64,000 nt of DNA. Source: Sweltsa coloradensis (taxonomy: Eukaryota > Arthropoda > Insecta > Plecoptera > Chloroperlidae). Under the pieces are notes generated by a model. That model was not told the origin of the DNA. It saw only the letters and a program-made list of their open reading frames with translations, and searched no databases. Every line of letters begins with the position of its first letter. Position 1 is the first letter of the stretch. The translations under genes and the position numbers were made by a program. The stretch covers positions 1-64,000 of the forward strand of contig JAMZAV010002205.1 in assembly GCA_024449915.1 (NCBI GenBank), in the 5' to 3' direction. Shown here in pieces: positions 1 to 10,920 of this stretch.

Positions 1-201
1 AGGTGTAGGATACGTACTTTCAGGTGTAGGATACGTACTTTCAGGTGTAGGATACGTACTTTCAGGTGTAGGATACGTACTTTCAGGTGTAGGATACGTA
101 CTTTCAGGTGTAGGATACGTACTTTCAGGTGTAGGATACGTACTTTCAGGTGTAGGATACGTACTTTCAGGTGTAGGATACGTACTTTCAGGTGTAGGAT
201 A
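1..201. repeat. 21-bp tandem repeat array
   Basis: Nine full, near-identical copies of a 21-base unit, with core GGATACGTAC, followed by a partial tenth copy. The array touches the left edge, so its true length is unknown. There are no spacers between copies, so it is a minisatellite and not a CRISPR array. No reading frame of interest crosses it. Confidence 0.97.
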
Positions 202-545
202 TGAGCGTGTTGGGGTTGCCTACGTGACCGTCCCAGGCGCACCGTACGGTGGCGCTCGCCACGGCGGAAGCTAGAACTAGCGTCACAAGGGCGGCGATTT
301 GAATTGACAGGACACACAGAAATACGACTCGTCGCTTCTCTAACTTTACAACGTATGAAAACAAAACGCAATCACGAAAATAGAATACGTGAAAACGATG
401 AAAATTTAGCTGATCAAAAACAAATGTCTCTTTTTCTATTCTCTATTTCTAACACCGGTTAGGGTGAAATATTGATATCATAATCAGATGCGCTTCTTAG
501 TTTATCATAAGATGGCAGTGAGGGTTTCTATAAGATAACCGACAG
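202..545. other. Unannotated flank with a short GC-rich stretch
   Basis: After the tandem array there is a GC-rich stretch (about 215-300), then AT-rich sequence. No splice-bounded coding exon, RNA gene or repeat was recognised. Confidence 0.5.
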
Positions 546-728
546 AGTTGGCTCCAGAGCTAAGATCGGGTCTCTGATTCGGGAGGTCTCGGGTTTTAAT
601 CCCGTCGAAACAGGCAATCCTAACTGAATTTTTCCGAGGTTTTCCTCAGTCGTTAATGCGAATACAAGGGATTGAGTCCTCTTATACATCCCTCGGACAT
701 CCCTTCACAATAGGGAATATTCCAGTTA
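546..728 (+). repeat. tRNA-derived SINE-like element (family A)
   Basis: The segment has a B-box-like GGGTTTTAATCCCGTC near 591-606. A characteristic body follows, with GGCAATCCT, TTTTCCTCAGTCGTTAATGCG and CCTCGGACATCCCTTC. The same body recurs at about 39440-39635 (minus), 39845-40030 (plus), 44310-44505 (minus) and 44735-44905 (plus). Dispersal in both orientations plus an internal pol III-type box indicates a SINE. The copies in the duplicated block have a better box, GGTTCGAATCCC. Confidence 0.7.
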
Positions 729-3069
729 ATATTTTATATTTTATTTTAATTCTTATTCATGTCTTAATAGTCACTGCACTTTTTTTTATTTAAAAAAAAA
801 TGTTTTTTGTGTAATTTAAACGAGAAGTAAATTGGACCCCCAGTTTGCGCGCCAAAAACGAGCGTGCGCCATCTTTGGACGGTACTACGTCATAACTGTG
901 CTGAGTCAAGGCCAATTGGAAACTAAATGTACGTATATTTGTACATATTTACATACAGACGGCGGTGCTCGCCCATCCGCTCAACACAAACAACTCCACA
1001 AGGATGTACATTTTCACCGTCTTTTGTTTTTCTTTTTTGTATGTGACAGGAGATTTCGCGAGATCATTGTGATAAAGAATAACGAGCATTTGGTATTGAA
1101 TTTTTGCATAGCCTAGGACTATCATGGTATTCTTTATCTACACTTGGCTTTAATTAGTGATCAAAGTAAGGATTTTGTGCGGGATATGTCTCAGAACACA
1201 GAAGTGCAGGTTAGGGTTGGCAAGTTAAGCCTAGGACTTGTCAAGTGAGTAATTTTAGTATTCACATACAAATGCCTATATCCTACAGGAACGATTGGCC
1301 TAGACTGTTGATTATAAATAATTTTCTACGTCTAGGCCTAGACCTAGGACTGTTTCAGTTTCGTTTTTTGATTGCAATGTCAACTTTTCTCGTTTTCTGG
1401 CTAGGCGTTAAATGTAAAATGTCCGCCATCTGTTTACATTACTGTAGGCTACGCTAGGCGCTGCTTTGTTTAAAACACCGCCGTCTTGATGTATATCTCG
1501 ATCCTACTATAATACTATTCCAACATCTTTAGTTTAAAGGTAGGTTTATCCAGACGGCGTTGGATCAACACAGTTCTGACGTCACAGTCGTTTTTGCCGC
1601 TTTAAAAAACTGCTGCTTTTAAAACGGCTATAAATCACTGGATTATTATTTCACGGAAAAACAAAGTACATATTTGTAATCGGGACGAAATACTTCTTCT
1701 AAAAAATCTATTCGTACAGTATTTGGCGGAAGTGGAATATTCCCTATTGTCATCCGCAACATACCTAGTTCACCTGAAGAGGTGCATATTGCACTCTAGG
1801 TTTAAATCCCACGCCAAAGCCGTCGAGTATGCTTGTGACATCATCTACGTAATATTATTCGTGGCAAACTTTGTGTAGGCTACATTTTTTATGTAATCCT
1901 TGTTGTAAGAAACAAACAATACAATAATGAGCAGAAAGACGCAACACACGAAGACACACCCTGTTCTCGAACCGCAAGTATTCCATGGAGTCTGAGACAG
2001 GTGACACGACACTCATCACTCATAGACGGGATGGCCTCAGTGTTGAGACGTCACAATACAAGTAATGTCAGGCACGAGATCAGTTCTGTAATGCAGGCAA
2101 ACCCTGACCTAAGGGAACGTACGTTTGTTTCTTGCTGTGAGGAGGGGACAATGAGAGCGATCCATGTCAATGCTGCTATTTGAATATCAATGTGAGTGAG
2201 AGAGAGGGGGGGAGGAAGGGAGAGGGAGAGAGAACATGTTTTAGAAAAGAAAAGAAAGCAAGAACCAAACATTTGTATTGTCAATCATGTTGCATGAAAT
2301 AAAACTGATCTTGTGATGAAATTTCTAGACATAAACTCTTCCAAAGTATTGAATACTGAACACTTGCCATACTTGTAGTGTAGGTACTTATAATTTAATA
2401 ATTTGGCAAAGAAGACAAATTATTATTAATTAAATATCATTGTTACTGTAAACTGGACTCATCTGTAATCACACTCACAAATCAGACGTATGTGTAAAAT
2501 ATTATCTGTGGTAGAAGTAAGGAAGGAGAATATTACAAAAAAACAAAAGTTTACAACAGCTGTAAAAAGTGGAGGACAAACGAACGAAAGCTTGAAGTGT
2601 GTCACTACCTGATGAGCATGTTATATCTCCCCCTCTAACTGGGTCACACGACACAACAGTTCGGGACTATGCGATGTGATTACACTCTCGATTCGACCCA
2701 CATTCCTAGAACCCTCACTTGTTCTTGTTACGTAACAACAGTCTGTCTGTCTGTCTGTCTGTCTGTCTTTGGGATGGGCTGGGCTGGTCTCGCATCGTAA
2801 CCTTTCTGTTGCTTCACTTCTCAACGACAGAGAACGTCGCGTTTATCGTCATCAGTCACAAAATTGATGTCGGGTTACGAATGACGCAATCTCCTATTTA
2901 CTTACCCCCCTCCCGTTTTTACCCGTCTGGGCACGGGGTTGAATTTAGCCCAGAGCATAGCTCAGCTAATTGTAAAAAGCGAGGAAAAGAAAAAGTCCAT
3001 CTCGCATACGTTAGGTAACAATTATAGGGGAGTATATTACTCCCTGAAACTAGAGGCGAGCTCTGGCGG
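729..3069. other. No gene seen; simple repeats only
   Basis: Short open frames here lack splice context and look random in composition. It contains CTAGGCCTAG-rich words near 1330-1355, a purine-rich GAGAG tract at about 2193-2235 and a (GTCT)n microsatellite at 2741-2768. A loose tRNA-like B box (GGTTTAAATCCC) lies near 1799-1810 with no convincing cloverleaf. I see nothing else. Confidence 0.5.
2741..2768. repeat. (GTCT)n microsatellite
   Basis: Uninterrupted tetranucleotide repeat of about seven units. Confidence 0.95.
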
Positions 3070-3205
3070 TGGTCGTCGGGGACACCTTACCCTGCCCTTA
3101 ACGACCTCCCCTTGACGACTATGACAACACGAACGATGACAACGAGTCAATGACGATGTCAATCTTACCTTTCACCCGTGGCTGGTCTGGGAATTTTTTG
3201 GAAAT
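3070..3205 (+). repeat. Short interspersed element, GTCGTC/ACGACCTCCCC family
   Basis: It shares the order of motifs seen again at 4145-4345: GTCGTC..GAC, CCTGCCCTT-like sequence, CGACCTCCCC, a GAC-rich stretch, then a CCCGT..CTGG tail. The repeated order suggests two copies of one short element. Family membership is unassigned. Confidence 0.45.
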
Positions 3206-4144
3206 TCTTCTTCCTTGTCTGACAATTTTTCAATTTTCCGATTTTTCATCACCCACATATTATAATACATAACAATTTTGTGTATTTTGTTTGTCAGGAA
3301 ATGCTCTGGGTAAGCCAGCTGACGCTAAACCGTTTCTCGTCGGTGTGTTGTTGGCGAGGAATAATCATAGTTGTGGTAGGCTAATGCATAGGTTAACATC
3401 ACCCAGCGATAATGGTTTGTTTGCAATTACTCTTTATGTAAATTAATTCTTCTCTTATGTTAATCTTCTTGTCTCTATTTCGTATGCAGCACAAAGCAGG
3501 TGTTCAAGTTTACTAATCTCTAGTATTTCCCGTCACAACTCATGTTACTATGTACGGGCGATTAAATTAAGGAAATATGAATATAAATATGTTTGAAATT
3601 AGCATAAAAATTATCTTAAACATATGTTTATGGCAGACTAGAACATAAACTTCAACAATAACAATATGGCAAAGACAACTAGTTTCATATGAAACCAACT
3701 GTCAACTGTCATGGCCGACAATAGTCCCATATCTAGAAAGGGTACATGTCATTGATGATTCCTGGAAGCGGCATATCATTGGGCAAACAAATCAAACGAA
3801 AATGTATTCTTTAACGTTTTATCAAGACGTTTTATCAAGAAGAAAATGGGAATCGAAGCTCTGTTGTTTTACTATTTAAAAGCTGGAAAGATCTAAGGGC
3901 TTTGCCAGGTGGCTACTTTCTAGTTGTAGACACAGAAGACACACCGTGTCGTGGCTGGCGAAAAGTATTTCGATGTTATTGGATTATCCGATGTACTGAC
4001 ATAGTCTCGTACACATTTTTAATCAGTGTAGGCGATGAGAAATACGTGATTTCTTCCTCTCCGCATAGTCTTGTTAAATTGCATTCGTTGCCCACATGTC
4101 GCATATAGTTAGTTGATACTGCGCCGCCAAAAGCTTTTCGAACT

Positions 4145-4198
4145 ATGGCAGTCGTCGTCAGAGACCTCTCCCCTTCCCTTGTCGACCTCCCGAGTCCC

Positions 4199-4255
<57 letters not shown>

Positions 4256-4345
4256 CAACGACGCGAGAACTCCTAAATTCTCCCCCTATACCCGTTCCTG
4301 GATCTGACCACCATGGGACTTTCCTCTCCACATCCCCTAGGCTAG
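4145..4345 (+). repeat. Second copy of the GTCGTC element, with (GAC)n expansion and LINE-like 3' tail
   Basis: The copy contains an uninterrupted (CGA)n tract at about 4199-4249. It ends in a tail containing CCACCATGGGACTTTCC and CCACATCCCC. That tail also occurs at the 3' end of the LINE at 29995-30045 (minus) and at 19121-19165 (minus). A shared 3' tail is how SINEs borrow LINE machinery, so this is probably a SINE paired with a local LINE family. The GAC tract gives an artefactual poly-Asp frame that should not be called a gene. Confidence 0.55.
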
Positions 4346-4989
4346 AGTGGCGCATTATGATAGACTAGAAATATTAGGAAAAATTTCAAGCTTTTTGCCT
4401 TTGCTTGTTACAAGCAATGTTAAAACTTGTATATTACTGATTTTAATGTGCTGAATTCAAAAACAATGTTGGCAAGTTGTAAAATTACTTTTTTCACCCT
4501 AAAACGAGTTGTTAAGGGATGACGTGCGTAGCTTGCTAAATGCACTCCACTTTTTCGTAATTATTGTCCTAGGAACATGATTAAAAAGATAAACGATGCT
4601 TACCTTACACATTAAAAAAGGTAGTTGACATATTGATTGTGCGCATCACATATTTAACCCCTCAATGTTAATGAACGAGGCGACATCCCGCAAACTTGTA
4701 CAAACTGTAAACATTGTTTATAATCAAAGCTTTAAGTTATATATGGTTTATGCTTATCAACATACACACACACTATTTTGTAATTAGCGTAGGCCAATAA
4801 TATTGTTTAATGTATAATAATAATTATAATACATTACATTATAATTTCAATTAACAATATTAACTCTGGGTAGATGCGTAGAATGCATTAACTCATGAAG
4901 TGCGTGCGGGCGAGTGAATGACGATCACTGAAAATGAATATACTTGATGATTCATGTACCCCAATTCCAGTTCCAACTGCATAAGACAG
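4346..4989. other. No gene seen
   Basis: AT-rich sequence without splice-bounded coding potential or a recognisable repeat. Confidence 0.5.
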
Positions 4990-6540
4990 ATACCTTTTAT
5001 TCGTCCTCCTCTGGTGATAGTGACAGCTTCTTATGTGGAATCTTAGGGCGTTGTGTCGTCGGTGGCATATTTTCAGGATTTTATTGTTTTAGAAATAGTA
5101 TTGCACATTCCCTCACATTGTGATCTGGTAGTTTGTATGTTTTGCAGATAAACTGTTCAGCGTTCTCAAGTTTCTATATGGTTAATTCATTCTCACCCAA
5201 CCCTTCAAGAAGCTAGAAATGTGACAAAAACACTTTCAACGATGATTTCTTTGATGGTTAAATACAAAAGAGGTGCCAGTGATATAGCATGGAAGGCTAG
5301 TAGACTAACAGTAGAGACAAATGGCATGTGTTCAGCTACAAGTCAATTGGGCACATAGAATCGTTTATGTTTTTGTTCCTGTTATAAGCCAGACGTATAG
5401 GTGGCCGATATTTTTTCGAATATGCCAACAAAAGCAAAAATACATCTGTATCGTTGGCCATGACTACAACAGTTTCAAATCCAGTATCCAGCGCGTGAAG
5501 AATCAAACGCGAGTCACCTTTTTCGTGCCATTTCGTGAGATGATCAACATTCATGTCTTTTTTATTACATCTTACTTCTTCGTCGGTAAAGGCACCTGCC
5601 ATAACTAACAGTTTATCTTGAGATATTGCTTTAGCAGTTACTCTCCAAGGAAACGCGAAAGATCGTCTTTGTTCTTTGCCAGAGCCATGAAGTCGTTCCA
5701 TTTAGCTGGAGCTGGTACTAATCCGTCTACAATTACGCGTCTTCTTGGTATACCACCCTTAGTTCGCTTTTTTTTGTTAACTTAATAGAATCTGATAAGT
5801 ACCGATTGAATAAAACGTCCACTCTATCATATCCCGTCCTTAGTATTTGCACAGATCTAACAAAGCAATCAGCAGTTATAAATATAATATATATGTATGT
5901 TATATAACTGAGTGGGTAAACTCTAAATACAATTTATTTATTTATTTATTTTTTATTTATTTATTTCATATCCCCAAATGTTTTAGCAGACTCTGGCTTT
6001 CCAATAGTCATAACTAAAGCCTGACCATAAGCCTGACCATTATTATTGGGCAGGCCATTAAAGGAATTGTATTGGGACAATCAACATTTTTTTAGATCTT
6101 GTGCTAATATTCCTTTTGACCCCGAGCGAATTTGTCCGCCATTTCGATCAGTGATATTGGTACTTCCATCGGTTTCATGTTTTGAGGATGTTTTTAAGTC
6201 AACTTTCGGCAGCCTTGTATAATGTAAGTATACGATGAAGAACGCTTCGGTCTATTTAACATATCTTGTTCATCAGTTTTATTTCTTGTAACTACCTGAA
6301 ATAGTGTTGCCATAGTCGGAGCTTTATTGTTTGTGATTGTGTCATGGAACATTGTACTCTCTTTTGATATAAGGCGAGTATTTACGAATGTCATGAGTTG
6401 ACTTTTGCCATTTGCATAAGCATTAATCAAGGATTCTAGGATTTCCTCTGTATAGCCAATTCTTTGGTTACAGGATTTTGTAAGACTGTGCGATTTTCGG
6501 CATCAATAGAAAATATTCTGTAACGATTAACCAGGGACAG
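4990..6540 (-). pseudogene. Decayed FEN/PIN-like nuclease-domain protein (mobile-element derived)
   Basis: This is a broken copy of the protein family encoded intact-but-for-one-stop at 25544-27922. Read on the minus strand from about 6540 leftwards, the frames give an N-terminal piece (6430-6194, with INAYANGKSQLMTFVNTRL), then a middle piece (5760-5640, with WNDFMALAKNK). A core piece follows (5701-5336), with GDSRLILHA and ANDTDVFLLL, which match the acidic HPEADTMLL and SEDTDVYV motifs of the intact copy. A shifted frame near 5300 keeps only part of the third motif region (FHAI..GTSFV). A C-terminal piece (about 5180-4995) has NAEQFICKTYKLP and MPPTTQ. At least three frameshifts and several stops separate the pieces. 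About 430 bp near 5770-6190, including an (ATTT)n run, has no coding similarity that I can see. No inverted repeats flank it, so it is an old, dead copy. Homology is inferred by eye from motif order; no search was run. Confidence 0.72.
5933..5967. repeat. (ATTT)n microsatellite
   Basis: An imperfect ATTT/TTTA run lying between the coding fragments of the pseudogene. Confidence 0.9.
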
Positions 6541-8020
6541 AATTTGTGGTTCCTTAGTGTTTCATTATCTATATCTCGCCGACAGAACAAACACATGCCA
6601 GGAAATGCGAGTCACCATGGTATTGCGACCTCGTTTTATCTTTACCGCCGATGAGGAAGGCTTACTTGTATCCCATGCATTATCAATTGAATTCCCAAGA
6701 TTTAGTGTTCGTTTTCGGCAAGCTAGCTGTAGTCTGCTATATTAGTTTTGTTTGTAAAGTCTGAATGATATTCCCTGTGCCAAATTAATGTAATACTACT
6801 ATTAGGTGAAGAGAGTGCATTTTCAATATGATAGAACGAAAATGCATACTTAATAACATGTGCACTTTTACGGAGTGCAAGGAATTCTAGTAATCTAATA
6901 GATCCCTTCTCGGTCGCACATTGTTTATTACTTTTGTTCTTTCTTTTGGCAGACATGTATAAAACTTTGATTGAAGTTGACACTCATGGTGCCAAGAATC
7001 ATTCAATAATTTAATCATTATTAATCACCCTGTAAATCAATGGATCACAAGAAAGGAAAGAAGTGGCAGAGGGTGGGGGCGGGTCTAATCGCCCGGGAAC
7101 CAATCAGGATGCGCGAGAGCTCTTGCAGTCTGTGTCGCACGGGCACGAGTTGAGGCGAGCGAGCGCAATGGACGTGCACAACGTGGTATTCAATTTCAAT
7201 TGCATACGTTTAAATAGCGCTATTGACAATTTGATGACACCATCGTGGGCTGGAAGGATGCCCGCAGTTTTTTGGTAAAATCAGCACTCGTGAAGTTTAT
7301 AAATACTACCTTAAACGGCGTGATATATTTTTGTACGCTTATCAAAAGAGGGAAATATTTACGTTCCAGGAGGGGTAACCCCCATATTTTTTTATGGCGG
7401 AGTATTTCTGGATTAGCCATTTTATACCTCATCCGCCTTTTATTTTTTCAGATTTTTTTCAAATTTTAGAAGTAAATAGTTAGTAAATGGCAAATTTAAT
7501 TATAAAACATGGCCCGAAAGGGGTAGTTCCAATGTTAAGGGTTGTTAACCGAAAATTTCAAAATGCCAACATTGTTTTTCTAGTAGGAAACAAATATTCC
7601 TATAAGTAGAGCCATGTTGGCAGCTTGTAACAAGCTGGTACAGTACGTTTCTGAAGGAGACGAGTTAAGTCATTTTCATGTCTAATATATGACCTCACTC
7701 ACGGTTTACGCGCCCTTTATATTATTCAACCAAACTAAAATAACATGGCTAACTGGCAAAGACAACACCTAGTAAGCTATCGAATAGTTTAGTTTCTATG
7801 TGAGATGAGCGTGCGTGGCGCCTAGCCAAAGTTTAACTGGTGTTGCCTCGCCGTTCAAGCTAACAACGCTTTCCTGTCACTCCTAAGAGTGTAACATGCG
7901 ATGTTTCACGAGGAGACAGAGATTAATGAAGATTCTTCAAGACAGCCAAGCAACAGATTGTTTGCGAGCTTCATCTCAAAGAGGAGACTAAAAGACGCGG
8001 CAAACTACTTGTGATCGGTG
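6541..8020. other. No gene seen
   Basis: Open frames here (for example 6723-6983 minus and 7245-7469 plus) have no recognisable domain and no convincing splice sites. No repeats are shared with the rest of the window that I could see. Confidence 0.5.
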
Positions 8021-8463
8021 TAGTGGCGGAACTACGCGCCCGCAGGGCCCGCAACTGCGGGCGGGCTCAGGCCCATTTAGGGGCCCCGTGTAAAAGAAAA
8101 GAGAAAAAACAGTATTTCAACCTGTTTTTGGAAAATATTGTATTTGTTTTCATTGGTAAAATGACCGTTTTGTGAATCTAGCGGTTTAGAGGTGAAATCT
8201 AGCGGATATTTAGGAACTTTTAGTGTACACAACACATCAACAACACAAAAAAACTACATTTTTTGGTATTACATTCCGCCCACAACTTTTTTCTTAAATG
8301 CACCAAACGCACTCTAAAACCTGAATTTTAAAATTTCCCCCCCCCCCCCCCCCCCGGGATGAAAAGCCTGAATTAAACACTGTGCCTATGTATGTGTGTA
8401 TCTGTTAGGGGGGCCCCCATAGAAATTTTGCGGGCGGGCCCATGAAACGAAGTTACACCACTG
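8021..8463. mobile_element. Non-autonomous DNA transposon, AGTGGCGGAACT ends
   Basis: The left end AGTGGCGGAACT and the right end, read in reverse as CAGTGGTGTAACT, form an imperfect terminal inverted repeat. GC-rich subterminal sequences are also complementary (GCGGGCGGG and GGGCCC on both sides). Between them is AT-rich filler with a poly-C run at about 8338-8355. CAGTGGCGTAAC-type ends are common in hAT-like miniature elements, and that assignment is inference. No clear 8-bp target duplication is visible. Confidence 0.6.
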
Positions 8464-8520
8464 GGTGCCTACACATTTAACTATATACCCACCACCCTAT
8501 TTTCGTTGGCAACACTAGGG

Positions 8521-8994
8521 CAGGCGCGTAGGAACGTTTTGAAAGTTGTGGGGGGTGGGGGGGCAAATCTATTAGCAGATTTTGCGGGCGGTAGCTGGGG
8601 TCTGGGGCAAAGGCGAAAAAAAATTCACCATACTACAGTTATTTCGTCATGTTTTAACTCCACTCGGACTCTGTAAACGATGTTTTACAACAACTATCTG
8701 CGATCTAAAATACTCAAAAAATTAACGTGAAGTGGCCCATTTTAGTAAATTTCAACCTAATTTGTTTATGTAATGACGAAGCATACAGGCAAACATATTC
8801 GTTTTACCATTGAGTATGGGTTCTATACTCAATGGTTTTACCAAGGTGACTGTCGATTTGTTAAAGTGTTTGAGCGTATTTACTACTGAAATTCTGGGAT
8901 TATTATTTAACTCGCGTTAGTTTTGCCACCCCTGCCCCCCTTGTCCAAACTTGGGGGGCATTGCCCCCTACCGTCCCCGGGTCCTACACCACTA
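8521..8994. mobile_element. Possible degenerate G-rich-ended miniature element
   Basis: The left end (GGCGCGTAGGAACG) and the reverse complement of the right end (AGTGGTGTAGGACCCGG) are weakly similar. Each is followed by G-rich sequence. A related GGCGCGTAGGAAC word occurs alone at about 29641. This is a weak call based on end similarity only. Confidence 0.35.
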
Positions 8995-9962
8995 AACAAG
9001 GCTTGGGGCGTGTCCCCAGTGTAGCCCCGCAAGTAATTGTTTAATTTTGGTGACCCGGCTAGAATGGATTTGGTGCGTTTTACCAGCTGATCAGATTTTG
9101 TATATGTTGACCGCCCCATTGTCATGTAATGACATTTTAAATGTAATGGCTAAAAATAGTATGTTTTCTTTGTTGAATTAAAACAACATAATATTGTTAT
9201 TTTTGTCTTTTATCACCATGTACGGATTAATTGAAAGTGTGTGATGATTGTAATCATGCGAGAATTGATTTGAAGTATTTCTCTAATCCTTATAACAATT
9301 TTGGTCACAATTAAATTATGAGACATAATTTTTAGGGTTGATAATAAAATAATCGTGGCAATTTCGTACGCAATCTAGGAGCTCGTTCCGATTTTGGATT
9401 TGCTCACTCTTCAAAATTTTGTTTATAAATGTAATATGTAGATAACACCAACATGGACATGTGATACAGATTATGGGGGAAATGATAATAGGGAAATTGA
9501 AAGTCTCGCGAAAAGGAACAAAAATGGCGAACGGAACGGGATCTTTATAAGCTCGTCTGTCCCCTGTGTTCCTCGTCCAGTCTGACTGAGAATCCTGGAT
9601 ATTATATTCCTTGTGATTCCCCACATACAATACACGCAGGGAAGTACTTTAGTACTTTAGGAGCCAAGTTTTATTGATGACTTCATCCGACAACTATGAA
9701 GATAGTAGTTTAGTCAGTCGGCTTTTGAAACAAAGACATTGGTTTCGAAACTATGGCCACTTGGCGCCAGTTAATGACCTATTGAACACCAATTTGTGTC
9801 GATTGTCGATTTCATTTGGAGGGAACCCAACTTGCGGATCGATTAGCTTATCACACAGATGACGATGCTTTGATGAATGTCATTTGTTCAAATTACAAAA
9901 TGGCGACCAGTTAGTTGGAAGTTTTCCACCGAGAATGAAACTTTGTAAGTGTTGCCTGTGAC
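8995..9962. other. No gene seen
   Basis: No splice-supported exon, RNA gene or shared repeat was recognised. Open frames on both strands lack recognisable domains. Confidence 0.5.
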
Positions 9963-10165
9963 CAGTGGCGGATACACGGGGAGAGGTGGGGGGGGCAGTC
10001 CCCCCCACTGATTGCGTAGCCGTCGTCGTGCGTCATCTCAGGCCCTTTATGCCATTTTCGATGCATGTTACGTTTTTAAGGCATTTTAAAGTTGCAAACT
10101 TTTCAAACAGACCCTGTACCGGTTTTGCAAAACCTCCCCCCCCCCCCCCCCTAGATACGCTACTG
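9963..10165. mobile_element. Miniature element with CAGTGGCGGATAC ends
   Basis: It starts CAGTGGCGGATAC and ends with the reverse complement of CAGTAGCGTATCTAG, an imperfect terminal inverted repeat. Poly-G and poly-C runs sit just inside the two ends. The length (about 200 bp) and absence of coding sequence fit a MITE. No target-site duplication is clear. Confidence 0.55.
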
Positions 10166-10405
10166 CTTCCAAGTAGGCCTACGTTATCGTTTTATATTTA
10201 TTTGAAAATCTTGGGGGAATCAACACCCCCCCCCCCCCTGGAATGTAAATCCAACCCGAGAGGGCCTAGTGCTATATCACTGAGCATGTTTGTGTAATTT
10301 GATTATCTTTTTGTTGTTACACAACGTTATAATGCTAACAAAAATGGCGTCTTGTGAATTAAAAGTTGAATTCATCAGGTTCAACATATTGTGTACGACC
10401 TCCTT

Positions 10406-10920
10406 CAGTGACGTAGCCAAGAATTGATAATCGGGGGGTTCAAAAAAATAATTCATAAATTTACCGAATGCTAAGTGAGCTTGCCCCCCGTAAAAAAATT
10501 CTCCTTCAAGGTCATGTTGGTGAAAATCTGTGCGTTTTATTAGAGCATCACAATGGCCAACTTTTATCTATTAAAATCCTGTTTTTAATCCAAAAGGTTT
10601 CTCTTTCAAGGTCTTTTTGACGAAAATCTGTGCGTTTAAAGGCATCTCAACGACCAACAATCTGCTAAAATCCTGTTTGTTAATCTAAATGACGACTCTT
10701 TCACGGTCAATTAAGTAAAAAATCTGTGCGTTTTGAAGCATCACAATAATTAACTTTATTATGTACTCAAAATCCTCTTTTAGACAGATGGTATTTGCCT
10801 TTAATATTGCGATAAAACAGTTATTCTATTCTCCATTGAAACGTTAAAGTTCACTTTCACACTTTTTTTGCAAAAGAGGAGGGGGGGGTCCCACCCCCAC
10901 CCCCCTTGCATACGCCACTG
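10406..10920. mobile_element. Miniature element with CAGTGNCGTA ends and internal tandem repeats
   Basis: The left end CAGTGACGTAGCCAAG pairs with the right end read in reverse, CAGTGGCGTATGCAAGG. G-rich and C-rich tracts lie just inside. The interior holds three tandem copies of a unit of about 97 bp. It is the third CAGTG-ended element within 3 kb, probably of the same broad group as those at 8021 and 9963. Confidence 0.55.
10501..10787. repeat. Three diverged tandem copies of a ~97-bp unit
   Basis: Units begin near 10501, 10601 and 10695. Each has CTTTCAAGGTC (or a close variant), then AAAATCTGTGCGTTT, then GCATC-CAA and finally AAATCCT. Spacing and order are kept, while substitutions and small indels separate the copies. 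Confidence 0.8.

Noticed and set aside
1..201. Possible CRISPR-like array
   Set aside because: Units are contiguous with no variable spacers and the genome is eukaryotic; it is a minisatellite.
4113..4307. Poly-Asp protein
   Set aside because: The Asp run (and poly-Val on the other strand) comes only from the (GAC)n microsatellite; there are no flanking domain or splice sites.
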